From contig JAGNLV010000003.1 of assembly GCA_017999435.1 (NCBI GenBank), positions 124,001 to 188,000 on the forward strand: a stretch of DNA of 64,000 nt, written 5' to 3'. Each line of letters opens with the position of its first letter. The first letter of the stretch is position 1. Of this stretch, positions 17,381 through 26,007 are shown one piece after another. The notes beneath the pieces are model-generated. The model made no database searches. It worked only from the letters and a program-made list of their open reading frames with translations, and was not told the origin of the DNA. The translations under genes and the position numbers were made by a program. This stretch comes from Candidatus Zixiibacteriota bacterium (GTDB taxonomy: Bacteria > Zixibacteria > MSB-5A5 > GN15 > FEB-12).

Positions 17381-18657
17381 GATCCGCCGCGCCTCCCGCC
17401 GCCCGTCCGGCGCCCTTCGCCCCCGGCCGGCGGGGCCGATGGCGCGGCAGTGCGGTCGCGGTTGAGCTCCGGCTCGGTCGCCCGGTCTCCGGGCAGTCCC
17501 TGCTCCTGAACGGTCGGGTCGACCAGGCAGATCTCCTCGCCCCCCCGCAGGCCGTCGCGCACTTCGATGAACATGTCGTTGCGGCGGCCCACCGCCACCG
17601 GCCGCTTCTTCTTGTCCTTGAGGAACACCACCGTCGTGTCATCCCGCTCAAACACCGCCTCCAGCGGCACCGAGACGACGTCCTGAAGCCTATCGACCAC
17701 GATTTTGCAGGCGGCCGACATCCCCGGTTTCAGCCGCGGGTCTTCCTGGGTGATGTCCACCTCGATATCGAACACGTTGATTTTGGAGTTCTGCTCCTTC
17801 TTCCGCGCCAGGGTCGATTTTTGCGCCACCCGCCCCTGGAACTGCACCTCCGGGAACGCATCGAGCGTCACGACCACTTCCTGCCCGGTGTCGACCTTGT
17901 TCGCATCTACCTCCGAGACCGTGGTTTCGACCATCATGTCGCTGAGGTCGGGAAGGTTGACCAGCCCCTGGCCCGGCCAGGGAGCGTCTCCCTCCTGCAC
18001 CTTGCCCATCGAGCTGCCTTTCCAGATCTCCAGGTAGACGACCAGTCCGGGGATGGGCGCGGCCACCGTCATCTGGTCCAGTTCGCGCTGCGCCTGGTTG
18101 ACCTTCTCCTGGGCGCGCTGCACCTCGAGTTCCGCCTTCTGCACGTCCGACCGGAGTTGTTCGAGCTTGGCCTGGAAATTGAGCTCGGCCAGATCGAGCT
18201 CCATCTTGGCCTCTTCGGCGATGAGCGGGGCCTCGTGCTTCTTCTCCAGGTGGTTGCGGCGGGCCTTCTCCAGATCGAGGGTGAGCTGCTTTTCCTGGAT
18301 CGTGTACTCCTTGTTTGCCCGCTCGAGCGCCGTCTGGGCGATCTTCAGGCTCGACTGGTTCTCCTGGAGGTCCGCCAGCTGCTGCGTGGCGTCGAACCGG
18401 ATCACCGGATCCCCCTCTTTCACGGTCGATCCCTCGGGCGCGAGCCAGGTGATGGTGAGGCTGCGAATGCGCGGCGAGGAGAGGGTCATCGCCCGTTTCG
18501 CATTGACCGTCCCGTTCTCGTTGAGCGAGATGACCATGTCGCCGCGCCGGGCGGTCGCCGTCGGGATGTCCACCGCAGGGGTGAAGATCGCGTTGACCGC
18601 CAGATAGCCCCCGAGCACGAGGGCGAGGATGATACCGATGTAAATGTACTTCTTCAC
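17377..18657 (-). CDS. HlyD-family periplasmic adaptor (efflux membrane fusion protein)
   Basis: 426 residues, starting at GTG (18657) with GAGG upstream. An N-terminal membrane anchor (KYIYIGIILALVLGGYLAVN) is followed by a lipoyl/barrel-sandwich half. A long coiled coil spans about 90-210 (rich in QKAELEVQRAQEKVNQAQREL). The second half ends in beta-barrel and membrane-proximal domains (LKPGMSAACKIVVDRL, PLEAVFERDDTTVVFLKD). The Gly/Arg-rich tail after residue 395 is unusual. The protein links the permease (16070-17380) to TolC (14521-16014), and its stop overlaps the permease start. Confidence 0.88.
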   Translation of the reverse strand: MKKYIYIGIILALVLGGYLAVNAIFTPAVDIPTATARRGDMVISLNENGTVNAKRAMTLSSPRIRSLTITWLAPEGSTVKEGDPVIRFDATQQLADLQENQSSLKIAQTALERANKEYTIQEKQLTLDLEKARRNHLEKKHEAPLIAEEAKMELDLAELNFQAKLEQLRSDVQKAELEVQRAQEKVNQAQRELDQMTVAAPIPGLVVYLEIWKGSSMGKVQEGDAPWPGQGLVNLPDLSDMMVETTVSEVDANKVDTGQEVVVTLDAFPEVQFQGRVAQKSTLARKKEQNSKINVFDIEVDITQEDPRLKPGMSAACKIVVDRLQDVVSVPLEAVFERDDTTVVFLKDKKKRPVAVGRRNDMFIEVRDGLRGGEEICLVDPTVQEQGLPGDRATEPELNRDRTAAPSAPPAGGEGRRTGGGRRGGS

Positions 18658-18735
18658 GCCGACCTCTATGTTAGTCGCTTGCTTGTCATCATCCCCCGGC
18701 GCCCTGCGGCGCCGGGCATGCCGCTTATCCGGTTT

Positions 18736-19656
18736 CTACTGCATATGCTCCCGAAAGGTTGCCGCCTTTTCCTCCCCCTCGGCCGCTTTCCACCGCCGGT
18801 GCGTCCACATCCACTGGTCCGGGTACTTGCGAATCTCCGCCTCGTAGAACCGGTGGAGCCGGAGCGTCATCTCGTCCGCATCTTTCTCCTCGTCGCCGCC
18901 GCCGGGCGGGTAGATCGGTTCGCCGGCGGTGATGACGTGGCGGTCATAGCTCTCCCGCCGCATCATGTAGGGCAACAGCGGGGCCCCGGCTTTGAGAGCG
19001 AACAGCGCCGGCCCGCGCGAGGCGGTCGCCGGGCGGCCGAAAAAAGAGATGCGCAGCCCGGTGTGGCTGTGCTGGTCGCCGGCGATCCCCACTACCTTGT
19101 TTTCGCGGAGCGCCCGCAGCACACCGCGCGCCGCCACCCCCGTCTCGATCGTCGTGATCCCCAGCGTCTGCCGGAACCGGTTGAACAGTGCGTGGATCTT
19201 CGGGTTGTGCTGCACCCCCACCAAGAGCACCGTCGGGTGCCCCATCAGCGCCGGCCAGTTCCCTAAGAGCTCCCAGTTGCCGTAGTGGGCGGTGATGAAG
19301 ACGCACCCGCGCCCCTTCGCCCGCGCCTGTTCGATGTGAGCCAGACCGTCGCCGACGATAATCGCCCGCGCCCCGTCCGGCCCGAGTCGCTCGAACCGGG
19401 AGACTTCAATAAACGACCGCGCCATATTCTCAAAGACACGCTTAACGGTCGCGCGGATTAATGGCTCGGCCATCCGGGGCCCCAGCGCCTGCCGCAGATT
19501 TTCCCGGGCGATCTCCCGGCGCGTCGTCCAAACCGCATGGACGGTATCGCCGAGCGTGACCGCAAACCGGTCGGCCGCCGCCGGCGACAGCCGCTGTGCA
19601 AGCCCGGTCCCGGCGGCCGCCAGCAGATATTCGAACTCGTAGCTCAGCTTTTCCAT
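18736..19656 (-). CDS. LpxL/HtrB-like lysophospholipid acyltransferase
   Basis: 306 residues. The HX4E catalytic motif appears as ITAHYGNWELLG. Further blocks typical of lipid A late acyltransferases follow (LLVGVQHNPKIHALFNRFR, VVGIAGDQ, then FFGRPATASRGPALFALKAGAPLLPYM). The expected role is acylation of a lipid A precursor at the inner membrane. The substrate could also be another lysolipid, because the family is broad. Its start lies 13 nt inside the end of the upstream gluzincin gene, so the two are translationally coupled. The HlyD gene follows after 78 nt. Confidence 0.85.
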   Translation of the reverse strand: MEKLSYEFEYLLAAAGTGLAQRLSPAAADRFAVTLGDTVHAVWTTRREIARENLRQALGPRMAEPLIRATVKRVFENMARSFIEVSRFERLGPDGARAIIVGDGLAHIEQARAKGRGCVFITAHYGNWELLGNWPALMGHPTVLLVGVQHNPKIHALFNRFRQTLGITTIETGVAARGVLRALRENKVVGIAGDQHSHTGLRISFFGRPATASRGPALFALKAGAPLLPYMMRRESYDRHVITAGEPIYPPGGGDEEKDADEMTLRLHRFYEAEIRKYPDQWMWTHRRWKAAEGEEKAATFREHMQ

Positions 19657-20651
19657 GGCTCGTCGTCATCGACCTCCTCGGGATTGTCCGGATCGCCGTA
19701 GTCGAAATCGGTCGACTGCAGCCGCTCCTCCCGCTCCCACTTCCGGTAGTAGCTCCGGCGCTTGCGGTACTTCAGGAAGGCCGCAACCACGACGATGACC
19801 GCCAGGGCAAACCACAGCCACATCATGTCGGCCAGCAGGGTGACGAGGTTGAAGCGGCCGCTCCAGTACCTGCGGAACTCCTCCTCGAACCCGGCGTAGT
19901 CCGATCCGGTCGCCCGCATGAGGGCCGCGTCATACGAGGCCCCCTCGCGTACCGCGTCGAGGAACACGTTGACCGCCGCCACCCCGTAGGCGTCGAAGAA
20001 ATAGTTGACCGCCACGAGCGACTGGGCGTAGGCAACGTGGGCCTTGTCCTCGTTGAAGCGGTTCATCAATTCGATCTCGGCCAGCGGGAGATACTGCCCG
20101 AACACGGCCGCTTTGCTCATCGCCACGTTGTCCAGCCACGACCACTCGGTCGACACCCGCTGGGCGAGCCCCTCGTCAAACCAGCGCGGCGCCTCGTGGA
20201 ACCCCGTCCGCTGCGCCATGACGAGGTGGGCATATTCGTGCGTGAGCAACTGCGCGAGCGGTTTGCCGAGATTGAACTTGTCCGGCGATTTCACCGCGAT
20301 CCGCCCTTTGGACGGGTACGCCACCGCCGCCCCCCAGTCCGGGATACGCCCCCGCACGAGACCCTGGAACTTGTCGGCATTATCGACCAGATAGACATCC
20401 GCCCTGTAGGTCAAGGTATCGCGCACCAGCCCGAACAGCTGTCGCCGGGCCCGCTCCAGGGCCGTATCGGCCAGGTCGATGTAGTGCGGCTGATCGAAGT
20501 AGTAGGTGAAGTGCGCCCGTTCCACCGGCGCAGCGACCGACCCCGCCGCCTGCGCGCAAGCGCCCCCGCCGGGTGCGAGAATCCCGGCCAGCAGAGCAAA
20601 CCACAGGGCGGCCGGAAATCGGCACGCGGCGTATCCGCAGTGACATTTCAT
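19644..20651 (-). CDS. Membrane-anchored gluzincin (peptidase MA-like)
   Basis: 335 residues with a signal sequence. HEYAH (138-142) followed by WFDEGLAQ (Glu about 160) is the HExxH...E zinc site of gluzincin peptidases of the peptidase-MA type. A C-terminal membrane helix (MWLWFALAVIVVVAAFLKY) and a charged cytoplasmic tail anchor it, with the catalytic domain in the periplasm. The start is the ATG at 20651; an upstream TTG extension would lie inside the promoter. TATACT ends 7 nt before the ATG, so the mRNA is probably leaderless. It may head the transcription unit that continues into the acyltransferase and HlyD genes. The protein target is unknown. Confidence 0.82.
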   Translation of the reverse strand: MKCHCGYAACRFPAALWFALLAGILAPGGGACAQAAGSVAAPVERAHFTYYFDQPHYIDLADTALERARRQLFGLVRDTLTYRADVYLVDNADKFQGLVRGRIPDWGAAVAYPSKGRIAVKSPDKFNLGKPLAQLLTHEYAHLVMAQRTGFHEAPRWFDEGLAQRVSTEWSWLDNVAMSKAAVFGQYLPLAEIELMNRFNEDKAHVAYAQSLVAVNYFFDAYGVAAVNVFLDAVREGASYDAALMRATGSDYAGFEEEFRRYWSGRFNLVTLLADMMWLWFALAVIVVVAAFLKYRKRRSYYRKWEREERLQSTDFDYGDPDNPEEVDDDEPWKS

Positions 20652-20658
20652 CGGGCCA

Positions 20659-20687
20659 AGTATAGGCAAACGGGCGGGTGAGGGCAA
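20659..20687 (-). promoter_or_regulatory. Promoter placed for a leaderless gluzincin transcript
   Basis: On the minus strand, TTGCCC (20687-20682), a 17-nt spacer and TATACT (20664-20659) end 7 nt before the ATG at 20651. There is no Shine-Dalgarno sequence. Confidence 0.6.
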
Positions 20688-20723
20688 GTGGCGCGGAAAG
20701 CGCCGCCGGCGCCGTCTATCCGA

Positions 20724-20752
20724 TTGACAGGGCGGCGTCCGGACGCTATCTT
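20724..20752 (+). promoter_or_regulatory. Strong sigma-70 promoter for the Cys-rich exported protein
   Basis: TTGACA (20724-20729), a 17-nt spacer and TATCTT (20747-20752). It gives a leader of about 45 nt to the ATG at 20805. It is divergent from the gluzincin promoter 37 nt away. Confidence 0.75.
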
Positions 20753-20804
20753 TTGACTATAGTGCATTCGGTAAGGGACCGCCGTCATGACAAGGGGATG
20801 TCGT

Positions 20805-21806
20805 ATGAAGTGCCTATTGCCTCGCCTCATCGCGGCCGCGGTCGCGCTCATGCTCGCCGCGCCCGGCGGCGCCGGCGCCATCACCGCCGACCACGCCAGT
20901 GTGGCCCCGTTTGGCGAAATCCCGGCTACCGTCATCCAGCAGGTGCGCAGCCAGTACCGGATTTTCTACGGCCACACATCGCACGGGAGCCAGATCGTCA
21001 CCGGAATGCAGATGATCCGGTCCGAAGACACCCTCTATCGGTTCAACGAAGGCGCGGGGACACTCGCTATCACCGAGCTCTGGACTGATCTGGGAGGCAC
21101 CGGCGACCTGGCCTGGGCCGAGGCGACCCGCAGCCATCTCAATGAACCGGGCAATGCGACGAATGTGGTCGTGTGGTCGTGGTGCGGGGGCGTGTCGACC
21201 AACACGCCGGAGGGAATCGACCTCTACCTGAGTGAGATGTCCGCGCTGGAAAGCGAGTACCCGGGCGTCACCTTCGTCTATATGACGGGGCATCTCGACG
21301 GCACCGGCCCGACCGGCAACCTCTATCTCCGCAACGATCAGATTCGAAGCTACTGCACGCTGCACGACAAAGCGCTGTTCGACTTTGCCGACATCGAGAG
21401 CTACGACCCGGAGGGCGCGTACTATCCCGAGGGCTCCGACGACTGCGCATGGTGCGCCGCCTGGTGCACCGTCAACCCCTGCCCGCCGTGCGACGGCTGC
21501 GCCCACTCGCACTGCTACAACTGCTACCGGAAGGGCAAGGCGTTCTGGTGGCTGCTGGCGCGCCTCGCCGGGTGGCAGGACGAGCCGTGCTGCACCCTGC
21601 GCGGCGATTTCACCAGCGACGGTTTCATTAAGGTAAGCGATCTCACGGCGCTCAGCACCTACCTGTTCCGCGGGGGGCCGCCCCCGGCCTGCCCGGCCCA
21701 CGGCGACGCCACCGGAGACGGTGTTATCAGAGTGGCTGACCTGACCATGCTCATCGCGTATCTCTTCCGCTCCGGCCCGCCGCCCTCGGCCTGCCTGCCC
21801 GAGTGA
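20805..21806 (+). CDS. Exported Cys-rich protein with C-terminal dockerin-like repeats
   Basis: 333 residues. A signal peptide (about 1-25) is followed by a conserved-looking domain with FYGHTSHGSQIVTGMQ, NVVVWSWCGG, VTFVYMTGHLDG and a cysteine-dense stretch (about 205-240, with CAWCAAWC and CAHSHCYNCYRKGKAFWW). The GH[TQ]SxGS block resembles the start of SGNH-hydrolase-like domains, so an esterase-like fold is possible but unproven. The last 68 residues are two dockerin-type calcium repeats, each ending in YLFRGGPPP- or YLFRSGPPP-like sequence plus a Cys. The start is the ATG at 20805 with AGGGGA upstream, preferred over the ATG at 20787. Four other exported proteins in the window are large and secreted; three of them share this tail. 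Confidence 0.8.
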   Translation: MKCLLPRLIAAAVALMLAAPGGAGAITADHASVAPFGEIPATVIQQVRSQYRIFYGHTSHGSQIVTGMQMIRSEDTLYRFNEGAGTLAITELWTDLGGTGDLAWAEATRSHLNEPGNATNVVVWSWCGGVSTNTPEGIDLYLSEMSALESEYPGVTFVYMTGHLDGTGPTGNLYLRNDQIRSYCTLHDKALFDFADIESYDPEGAYYPEGSDDCAWCAAWCTVNPCPPCDGCAHSHCYNCYRKGKAFWWLLARLAGWQDEPCCTLRGDFTSDGFIKVSDLTALSTYLFRGGPPPACPAHGDATGDGVIRVADLTMLIAYLFRSGPPPSACLPE

Positions 21807-21969
21807 GTGTCGTTTCGACGGCGGGTGGCTTTCGACTGCTTCCCCATCCGTGGGCGGCGCCGACGGCAAAAGGCGCGGGGCGGGGCCGATTCTCTTGAAC
21901 CCCTTGGCTTTCAACAGACGCCGCAGACGCGAGCTGTCATCCCTGGTCGGCCGGCGCGGCGCATGGCAG

Positions 21970-21998
21970 TTGACTTCCACCCGCGATTTTCGTACCCT
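21970..21998 (+). promoter_or_regulatory. Sigma-70 promoter for the ferritin-like gene
   Basis: TTGACT (21970-21975), a 17-nt spacer and TACCCT (21993-21998). Transcription would begin near 22005, about 38 nt before the ATG at 22043. Confidence 0.55.
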
Positions 21999-22042
21999 CC
22001 GGCAGAATTGACCGGGCCTGAAACCCAAAGGAGATGCCAGCG

Positions 22043-22546
22043 ATGCAGGTGACGGACATTTTTGAATACGCCATGAAGATGGAAACCGACGGCCGCGATT
22101 TTTACCTTCGCCAGGCCGCCAAGGCCGACCAGAAGCAGTTCAAGCAGATCTGGGAGCAGCTCGCCGACGACGAGCTCAAACATTTCCACATTTTTAAGGC
22201 GCTTCGCGACGGCCAGGCGGCGGAGTACAAAGAGGGGAGCGCAACGCCGATTCTCGCCACCGCGCGCAACGTGTTCGAGGACCTGAAAGCCGCGGGCCGC
22301 GATTTCACCTTCGCCGGAGACGTCGAGAAAGCCTGGGTCGAAGCCCGCGAGGTGGAGCGGCGGAGCGAGGAGTTCTACCGCGACAAAGCCACGCAGGTCG
22401 AGACCGAGGGCAAGCGCACGATCCTCAACCGGATCGCCGATGAAGAGCACAAGCATTTCGTAACCCTCGACAACGTCATCCACTTCCTCCGCCGCCCGAA
22501 AGAGTGGCTCGAGGACGCCGAGTGGCGTCACTCCGACGAGTACTAG
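22043..22546 (+). CDS. Ferritin-like / rubrerythrin-family diiron protein
   Basis: 167 residues forming a four-helix bundle. Helix 1 has YAMKMETDGRDFYLR and helix 2 has DDELKHFHIFKAL. Two more helices carry EVERRSEEFYRDKA and DEEHKHFVTLDNVIHFL. The Glu and ExxH pairs are the expected diiron ligands. There is no C-terminal rubredoxin domain (no CxxC), so it is a short erythrin-type protein. The likely role is in oxidative stress or iron handling in the cytoplasm. The start is the ATG at 22043, 9 nt after AAAGGAG; the ATG at 22034 overlaps that site. A strong terminator follows at 22574. Confidence 0.85.
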   Translation: MQVTDIFEYAMKMETDGRDFYLRQAAKADQKQFKQIWEQLADDELKHFHIFKALRDGQAAEYKEGSATPILATARNVFEDLKAAGRDFTFAGDVEKAWVEAREVERRSEEFYRDKATQVETEGKRTILNRIADEEHKHFVTLDNVIHFLRRPKEWLEDAEWRHSDEY

Positions 22547-22573
22547 ACTCGTTCCGGTCAACCGATCATTTGG

Positions 22574-22600
22574 CGGGGCGCCTGTAGGGCGCCCCGTTTT
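22574..22600 (+). terminator. Rho-independent terminator after the ferritin-like gene
   Basis: A 9-bp perfect GC stem (22574-22582 with 22588-22596), a 5-nt loop and TTTT. It lies 28 nt after the stop codon. Confidence 0.85.
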
Positions 22601-22708
22601 GTCCCCAAGCTCCCGCCCATACCGGCCGATAATGGTGACAGGCGGCGGCGTCCGAAGGGCGGCCGCCGGTGCCAACAGCCGTCTTTGCGCAGCGTACGTA
22701 TTTTTGGT

Positions 22709-24364
22709 ATGGGCCGACACACAACCACCTATCGGGCCTGGTATGCCGCCGTTCTCGGGGCGTACTGCCTCTACGCGGCGATCTATATCGCCCGCACGAG
22801 TTTCGTCATCGACGGCACGCGCTATTTCACGCTGCTCGACGATGCCATGATCTCGATGCGCTACGCCGAAAACCTCATCCGGGGGTACGGCCCGGTGTTC
22901 AACGCCGGCGCGGCGCCGGTCGAGGGGTACACCAATCCGCTGTGGATGCTCTACATGGCGCTGGTGCACCTGCTGCCGGTGGGCGCAGCCAAGATCTCTC
23001 TTGTCATCCAGATCTCCGGCCTCTTTTTGGGGCTGGCGACGCTGGTCGCGGTGAAGCGGCTGGCCGAGGCGCTGCGTCCGCACCATCCCCTGGTCCCGCT
23101 CGCCGCCGTCGCCCTGACCGCATTCTATCTGCCCCTCAACACCTACAACCTGCAGGGAATGGAGGTGGGCCTGCTGGCGTTCGGGGTCACGCTCGCGATG
23201 TGGCTGGCGGCGCGGGCCCTGCAGGGGGGCGGCGCTCTCTGGCCGCTCTTCGCGCTGCTCGGCGGGTTGACGCTCGTGCGCATTGACGCAGCCATTCCCG
23301 CGGCCGTCCTCACCGCCGGCGTGTTTTGGGCGCTCCCGGCGCGCCGGGGAGAGGTGGTGCGGTGGAGCGCGCTCTGCGTCGGCGGCCTGCTCGCCGCGCA
23401 GACGGCGCTGCGCTACTGGTACTACGGCGACCTCCTCCCGAATACGTACTATCTGAAAATGACCGGCTACCCGGCCCGGTTGCGGATCGCGCACGGGTGG
23501 GAGGTGCTGGTCGGGTTCCTCAACCGGCAATACTGGCTGCCGTTTGCGGCGCCCCTGCTGGCCGTGCGGTGGCTGCGCCACCGCGCCTATCTTCTGCTGC
23601 TCGCCGTTATCCTCGCCCAGGCGGCCTACAGCGTCTATGTCGGCGGCGATGTCTGGGACTGGTGGGGCGGCGCGAACCGGTTCATCAGCATAGCCATGCC
23701 GCTCCTCTTCGTCGCCCTGAGCCTGGCCCTCGCGACGGTCGCGGCGCGCCTGCGGCCCGAGCGGAAAGGCAACGGCGGGTCGCTCAGCAGGCCGGCGCGG
23801 AGACTGTTTGTCGCGGCCGCCGCCGTCTGTCTGGTGCTGCTCAACATGCTCCGCGGTCCCGCCTCCCTGTCCGAGTGGGCGCTGACCAGCCGCCCCCTGC
23901 ACTGGACGGACAACGCCAACATGGTGCGCCGGGCGAATCTGGTCAGAGAGCTGACGAGCGAAAACGCCACCATCGCCGTGACCTGGGCCGGAGCGATCCC
24001 GTACTTCTCCGGCCGCCCGACCGTTGACCTCCTCGGGAAGACCGACCGCCGGCTGGCGCACGGCTCGGCCGCCGAACGTCCCCCGTTTCGCCGCTGGGGC
24101 GAGTTTCTCCCCGGCCACATGAAGTGGGACTATGCCTACTCGATCGGCGTTCTGCAGCCCGATGTCATCGTGCAATTGTGGGGTTCAGCAACCGCGGCCG
24201 CGCCCTGGCTGCGCGATCAGTACGACGTCGTGCCGCTCGGACCGTTCGTCTTCTCCTTCCGCAGAGAGGCCCCGACGGTGCACTGGCAGCGGCTGGCCGA
24301 ACTCAGCGGCCGGACGTTCTCCGATGGCCGCGGCAGCATCCCCCCGTCCCCCTCCGACCTGTAG
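22709..24364 (+). CDS. Polytopic GT-C-type glycosyltransferase
   Basis: 551 residues with about ten hydrophobic segments. The N-terminal loop has TLLDDAMISMRYAENLIRG, then NAGAAPVEGYTNPLWML. This Asp-Asp plus VEGYTNPLW pattern is found in GT-C enzymes related to arabinofuranosyl- and mannosyltransferases that use polyprenyl-phosphate sugars. A periplasmic C-terminal part follows from about residue 400. The expected location is the inner membrane, with the active site facing outward. The start is the ATG at 22709; no clear ribosome-binding site is visible. It converges on rluB with 64 nt between stop codons. The acceptor is unknown. Confidence 0.78.
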   Translation: MGRHTTTYRAWYAAVLGAYCLYAAIYIARTSFVIDGTRYFTLLDDAMISMRYAENLIRGYGPVFNAGAAPVEGYTNPLWMLYMALVHLLPVGAAKISLVIQISGLFLGLATLVAVKRLAEALRPHHPLVPLAAVALTAFYLPLNTYNLQGMEVGLLAFGVTLAMWLAARALQGGGALWPLFALLGGLTLVRIDAAIPAAVLTAGVFWALPARRGEVVRWSALCVGGLLAAQTALRYWYYGDLLPNTYYLKMTGYPARLRIAHGWEVLVGFLNRQYWLPFAAPLLAVRWLRHRAYLLLLAVILAQAAYSVYVGGDVWDWWGGANRFISIAMPLLFVALSLALATVAARLRPERKGNGGSLSRPARRLFVAAAAVCLVLLNMLRGPASLSEWALTSRPLHWTDNANMVRRANLVRELTSENATIAVTWAGAIPYFSGRPTVDLLGKTDRRLAHGSAAERPPFRRWGEFLPGHMKWDYAYSIGVLQPDVIVQLWGSATAAAPWLRDQYDVVPLGPFVFSFRREAPTVHWQRLAELSGRTFSDGRGSIPPSPSDL

Positions 24365-24428
24365 AACCGGCCGCACGGGCGGTCTGCCGCCCGGCGGGCG
24401 GGACGGACCATCGGGAGTATCGGGGGGG

Positions 24429-25151
24429 CTATTTCAGGCCGACCAGGCTTTTGAGGCGCTCGATCTCCGCGGCCGTGAGGTGCCGCCATCTGCCGCGCGC
24501 CAACCCCTTGGCCGTGATCCCGGCAAACTCCACGCGCTCGAGGTAGACGACCGGGTGCCCGACCGCGGCGCATAACTGCTTGACCTCCCGTTTGCGTCCC
24601 TCGGTGAGCGTCAGGCGGACGCGGGTGGTGCGGCGCGCATATTCCAGCACCGTGACCGCGGCCCGGCCGATGGCCCCGTCCTCGAGCGCGACCCCACGCG
24701 CGATCCCCTCGCTGTCGACGCGCTGGAATTTCCCCTCCACTTTCGCCTCGTACACTTTCGGCACGTCGTATTTCGGGTGGGTGAGCCGGTAGGCGAGATC
24801 CCCGTCGTTGGTGAGCAGGAGCACGCCCTCGACGTCGAAATCGAGCCGCCCCACCGGATAGACCCGGCAGGGAACACCCTTGAGGAAGCGGGCGACTGTG
24901 CGGCGGCGGAACGGGTCGCGCAGCGTGGTCATCACCTCGGCGGGTTTGTTCAGAACGATGTAGACCTGCTGCTCGACAGGGGCGACGACCTCGCCGTCGA
25001 CCCGCACCTCATCGGTCGCCTCCTCGATGACGGCTCCGACCTCGGTGAGCGGCCGGCCGTTGACGGCGACGCGGCCCTCCTTGATGAGCGCCTCGGCGCC
25101 CCGCCGCGAGGTGACCCCGCATTGCGAGAGGTATTTGTTGATCCTGATCAC
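24429..25151 (-). CDS. rluB: rRNA pseudouridine synthase, RluB/RsuA family
   Basis: 240 residues. An N-terminal S4 domain (VIRINKYLSQCGVTSRRGAE) is followed by the synthase domain. That domain has YIVLNKPAEVMTT, VGRLDFDVEGVLLLTNDGDL (catalytic Asp in GRLDFDVEG) and GRKREVKQL. It converts specific uridines in ribosomal RNA to pseudouridine. The start is GTG at 25151 with GGAGG 9 nt upstream; a 63-residue upstream extension overlaps scpB and is low-complexity, so it was rejected. It lies 31 nt after scpB as the last gene of the trpS-scpA-scpB-rluB run, a common bacterial arrangement. Confidence 0.9.
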   Translation of the reverse strand: MIRINKYLSQCGVTSRRGAEALIKEGRVAVNGRPLTEVGAVIEEATDEVRVDGEVVAPVEQQVYIVLNKPAEVMTTLRDPFRRRTVARFLKGVPCRVYPVGRLDFDVEGVLLLTNDGDLAYRLTHPKYDVPKVYEAKVEGKFQRVDSEGIARGVALEDGAIGRAAVTVLEYARRTTRVRLTLTEGRKREVKQLCAAVGHPVVYLERVEFAGITAKGLARGRWRHLTAAEIERLKSLVGLK

Positions 25152-25182
25152 TGATGCAGCCCTCCGGCGGCCGCCCGGGTTG

Positions 25183-26001
25183 TCAGGGATGCCGGCCCGC
25201 GTCGCTGTCGGACTCATCCTGCTCGGCGGCCTCTTCGAGCGCGGTGTCGCCGAGCTCGTCTTCGGCGTCGGCATCGTCCGCCCCGGGAGGCTCCGCGCCG
25301 AGGTTGTCCGGCGCGCCGGGCGGGGGCGCCGGCCGGTCATCGTCCTGCGGGTCGGCCTCCCGCGTCTGCGGGTCGAAGGTGCCGTCGGCCACGTTGAGTT
25401 TCCGCGCCATTGCCACGTCGAGCACCGAGGTCTCGAAACTGAGCTGGTCGCCGTTGTCCGGTTCGGCGGCCCGGATCAATTCCTCGATTTCTTTCATCTT
25501 AGGCAGATCGTCAAGGCCGGCCAGCCCGAAGAATTTGAGGAATTCGTCGGTGGTGCCGTACTGGAGCGGTTTCCCGACGGTGGCGGCGCGACCGCGAATC
25601 GCGACCATGTTTTTTTCCAGCAGGTTCTGCAGCACGCCGTCGGAGGCGACGCCGCGGATGTGTTCGATCTCGGCTTTGGTGACCGGCTGGCGGTAGGCGA
25701 CGATCGCGAGGGTTTCGAGGGCGGCGCGGGTGAGGCGCATTTTGCGGCGGCGCGTGAACATCTCTTCGACGTAGCCGGTGAATTCGGGGAGGATGTAGAA
25801 CTGGAAGCCGCCGGCGATTTCGCGGATCCGGAAGGAGGCCCCGGCCTGGAAGTAGCGGTCGTTGAGTGCGGCGACCGCCCGGCCGACCTGCGCCGGCGTC
25901 AGGTCTTCGAGCTGCTCGGCGATTTTGCGGGCCGGCAGCGGTTCGGGAGAGGCCAGGATCAGCGCTTCGACCACCGCGGCGTTAAAGACGTCCTCGCTCA
26001 T
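25183..26001 (-). CDS. scpB: Segregation and condensation protein B
   Basis: 272 residues. Two winged-helix domains fill about 1-185, with typical ScpB blocks VVEALILASPEPL, LTRAALETLAIVAYRQPVTK and EIEHIRGVASDGVLQNLLEK. The last 80 or so residues are an acidic Asp/Glu/Pro tail, longer than in most ScpB proteins. ScpB works with ScpA and SMC in chromosome compaction and segregation. The gene starts 6 nt after the scpA stop codon. Confidence 0.92.
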   Translation of the reverse strand: MSEDVFNAAVVEALILASPEPLPARKIAEQLEDLTPAQVGRAVAALNDRYFQAGASFRIREIAGGFQFYILPEFTGYVEEMFTRRRKMRLTRAALETLAIVAYRQPVTKAEIEHIRGVASDGVLQNLLEKNMVAIRGRAATVGKPLQYGTTDEFLKFFGLAGLDDLPKMKEIEELIRAAEPDNGDQLSFETSVLDVAMARKLNVADGTFDPQTREADPQDDDRPAPPPGAPDNLGAEPPGADDADAEDELGDTALEEAAEQDESDSDAGRHP

Positions 26002-26007
26002 AGGTCG

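Noticed and set aside
24376-24393. A 7-bp GC hairpin between the GT-C and rluB genes
   Set aside because: No T-run on either strand follows it, so a Rho-independent terminator is not supported.
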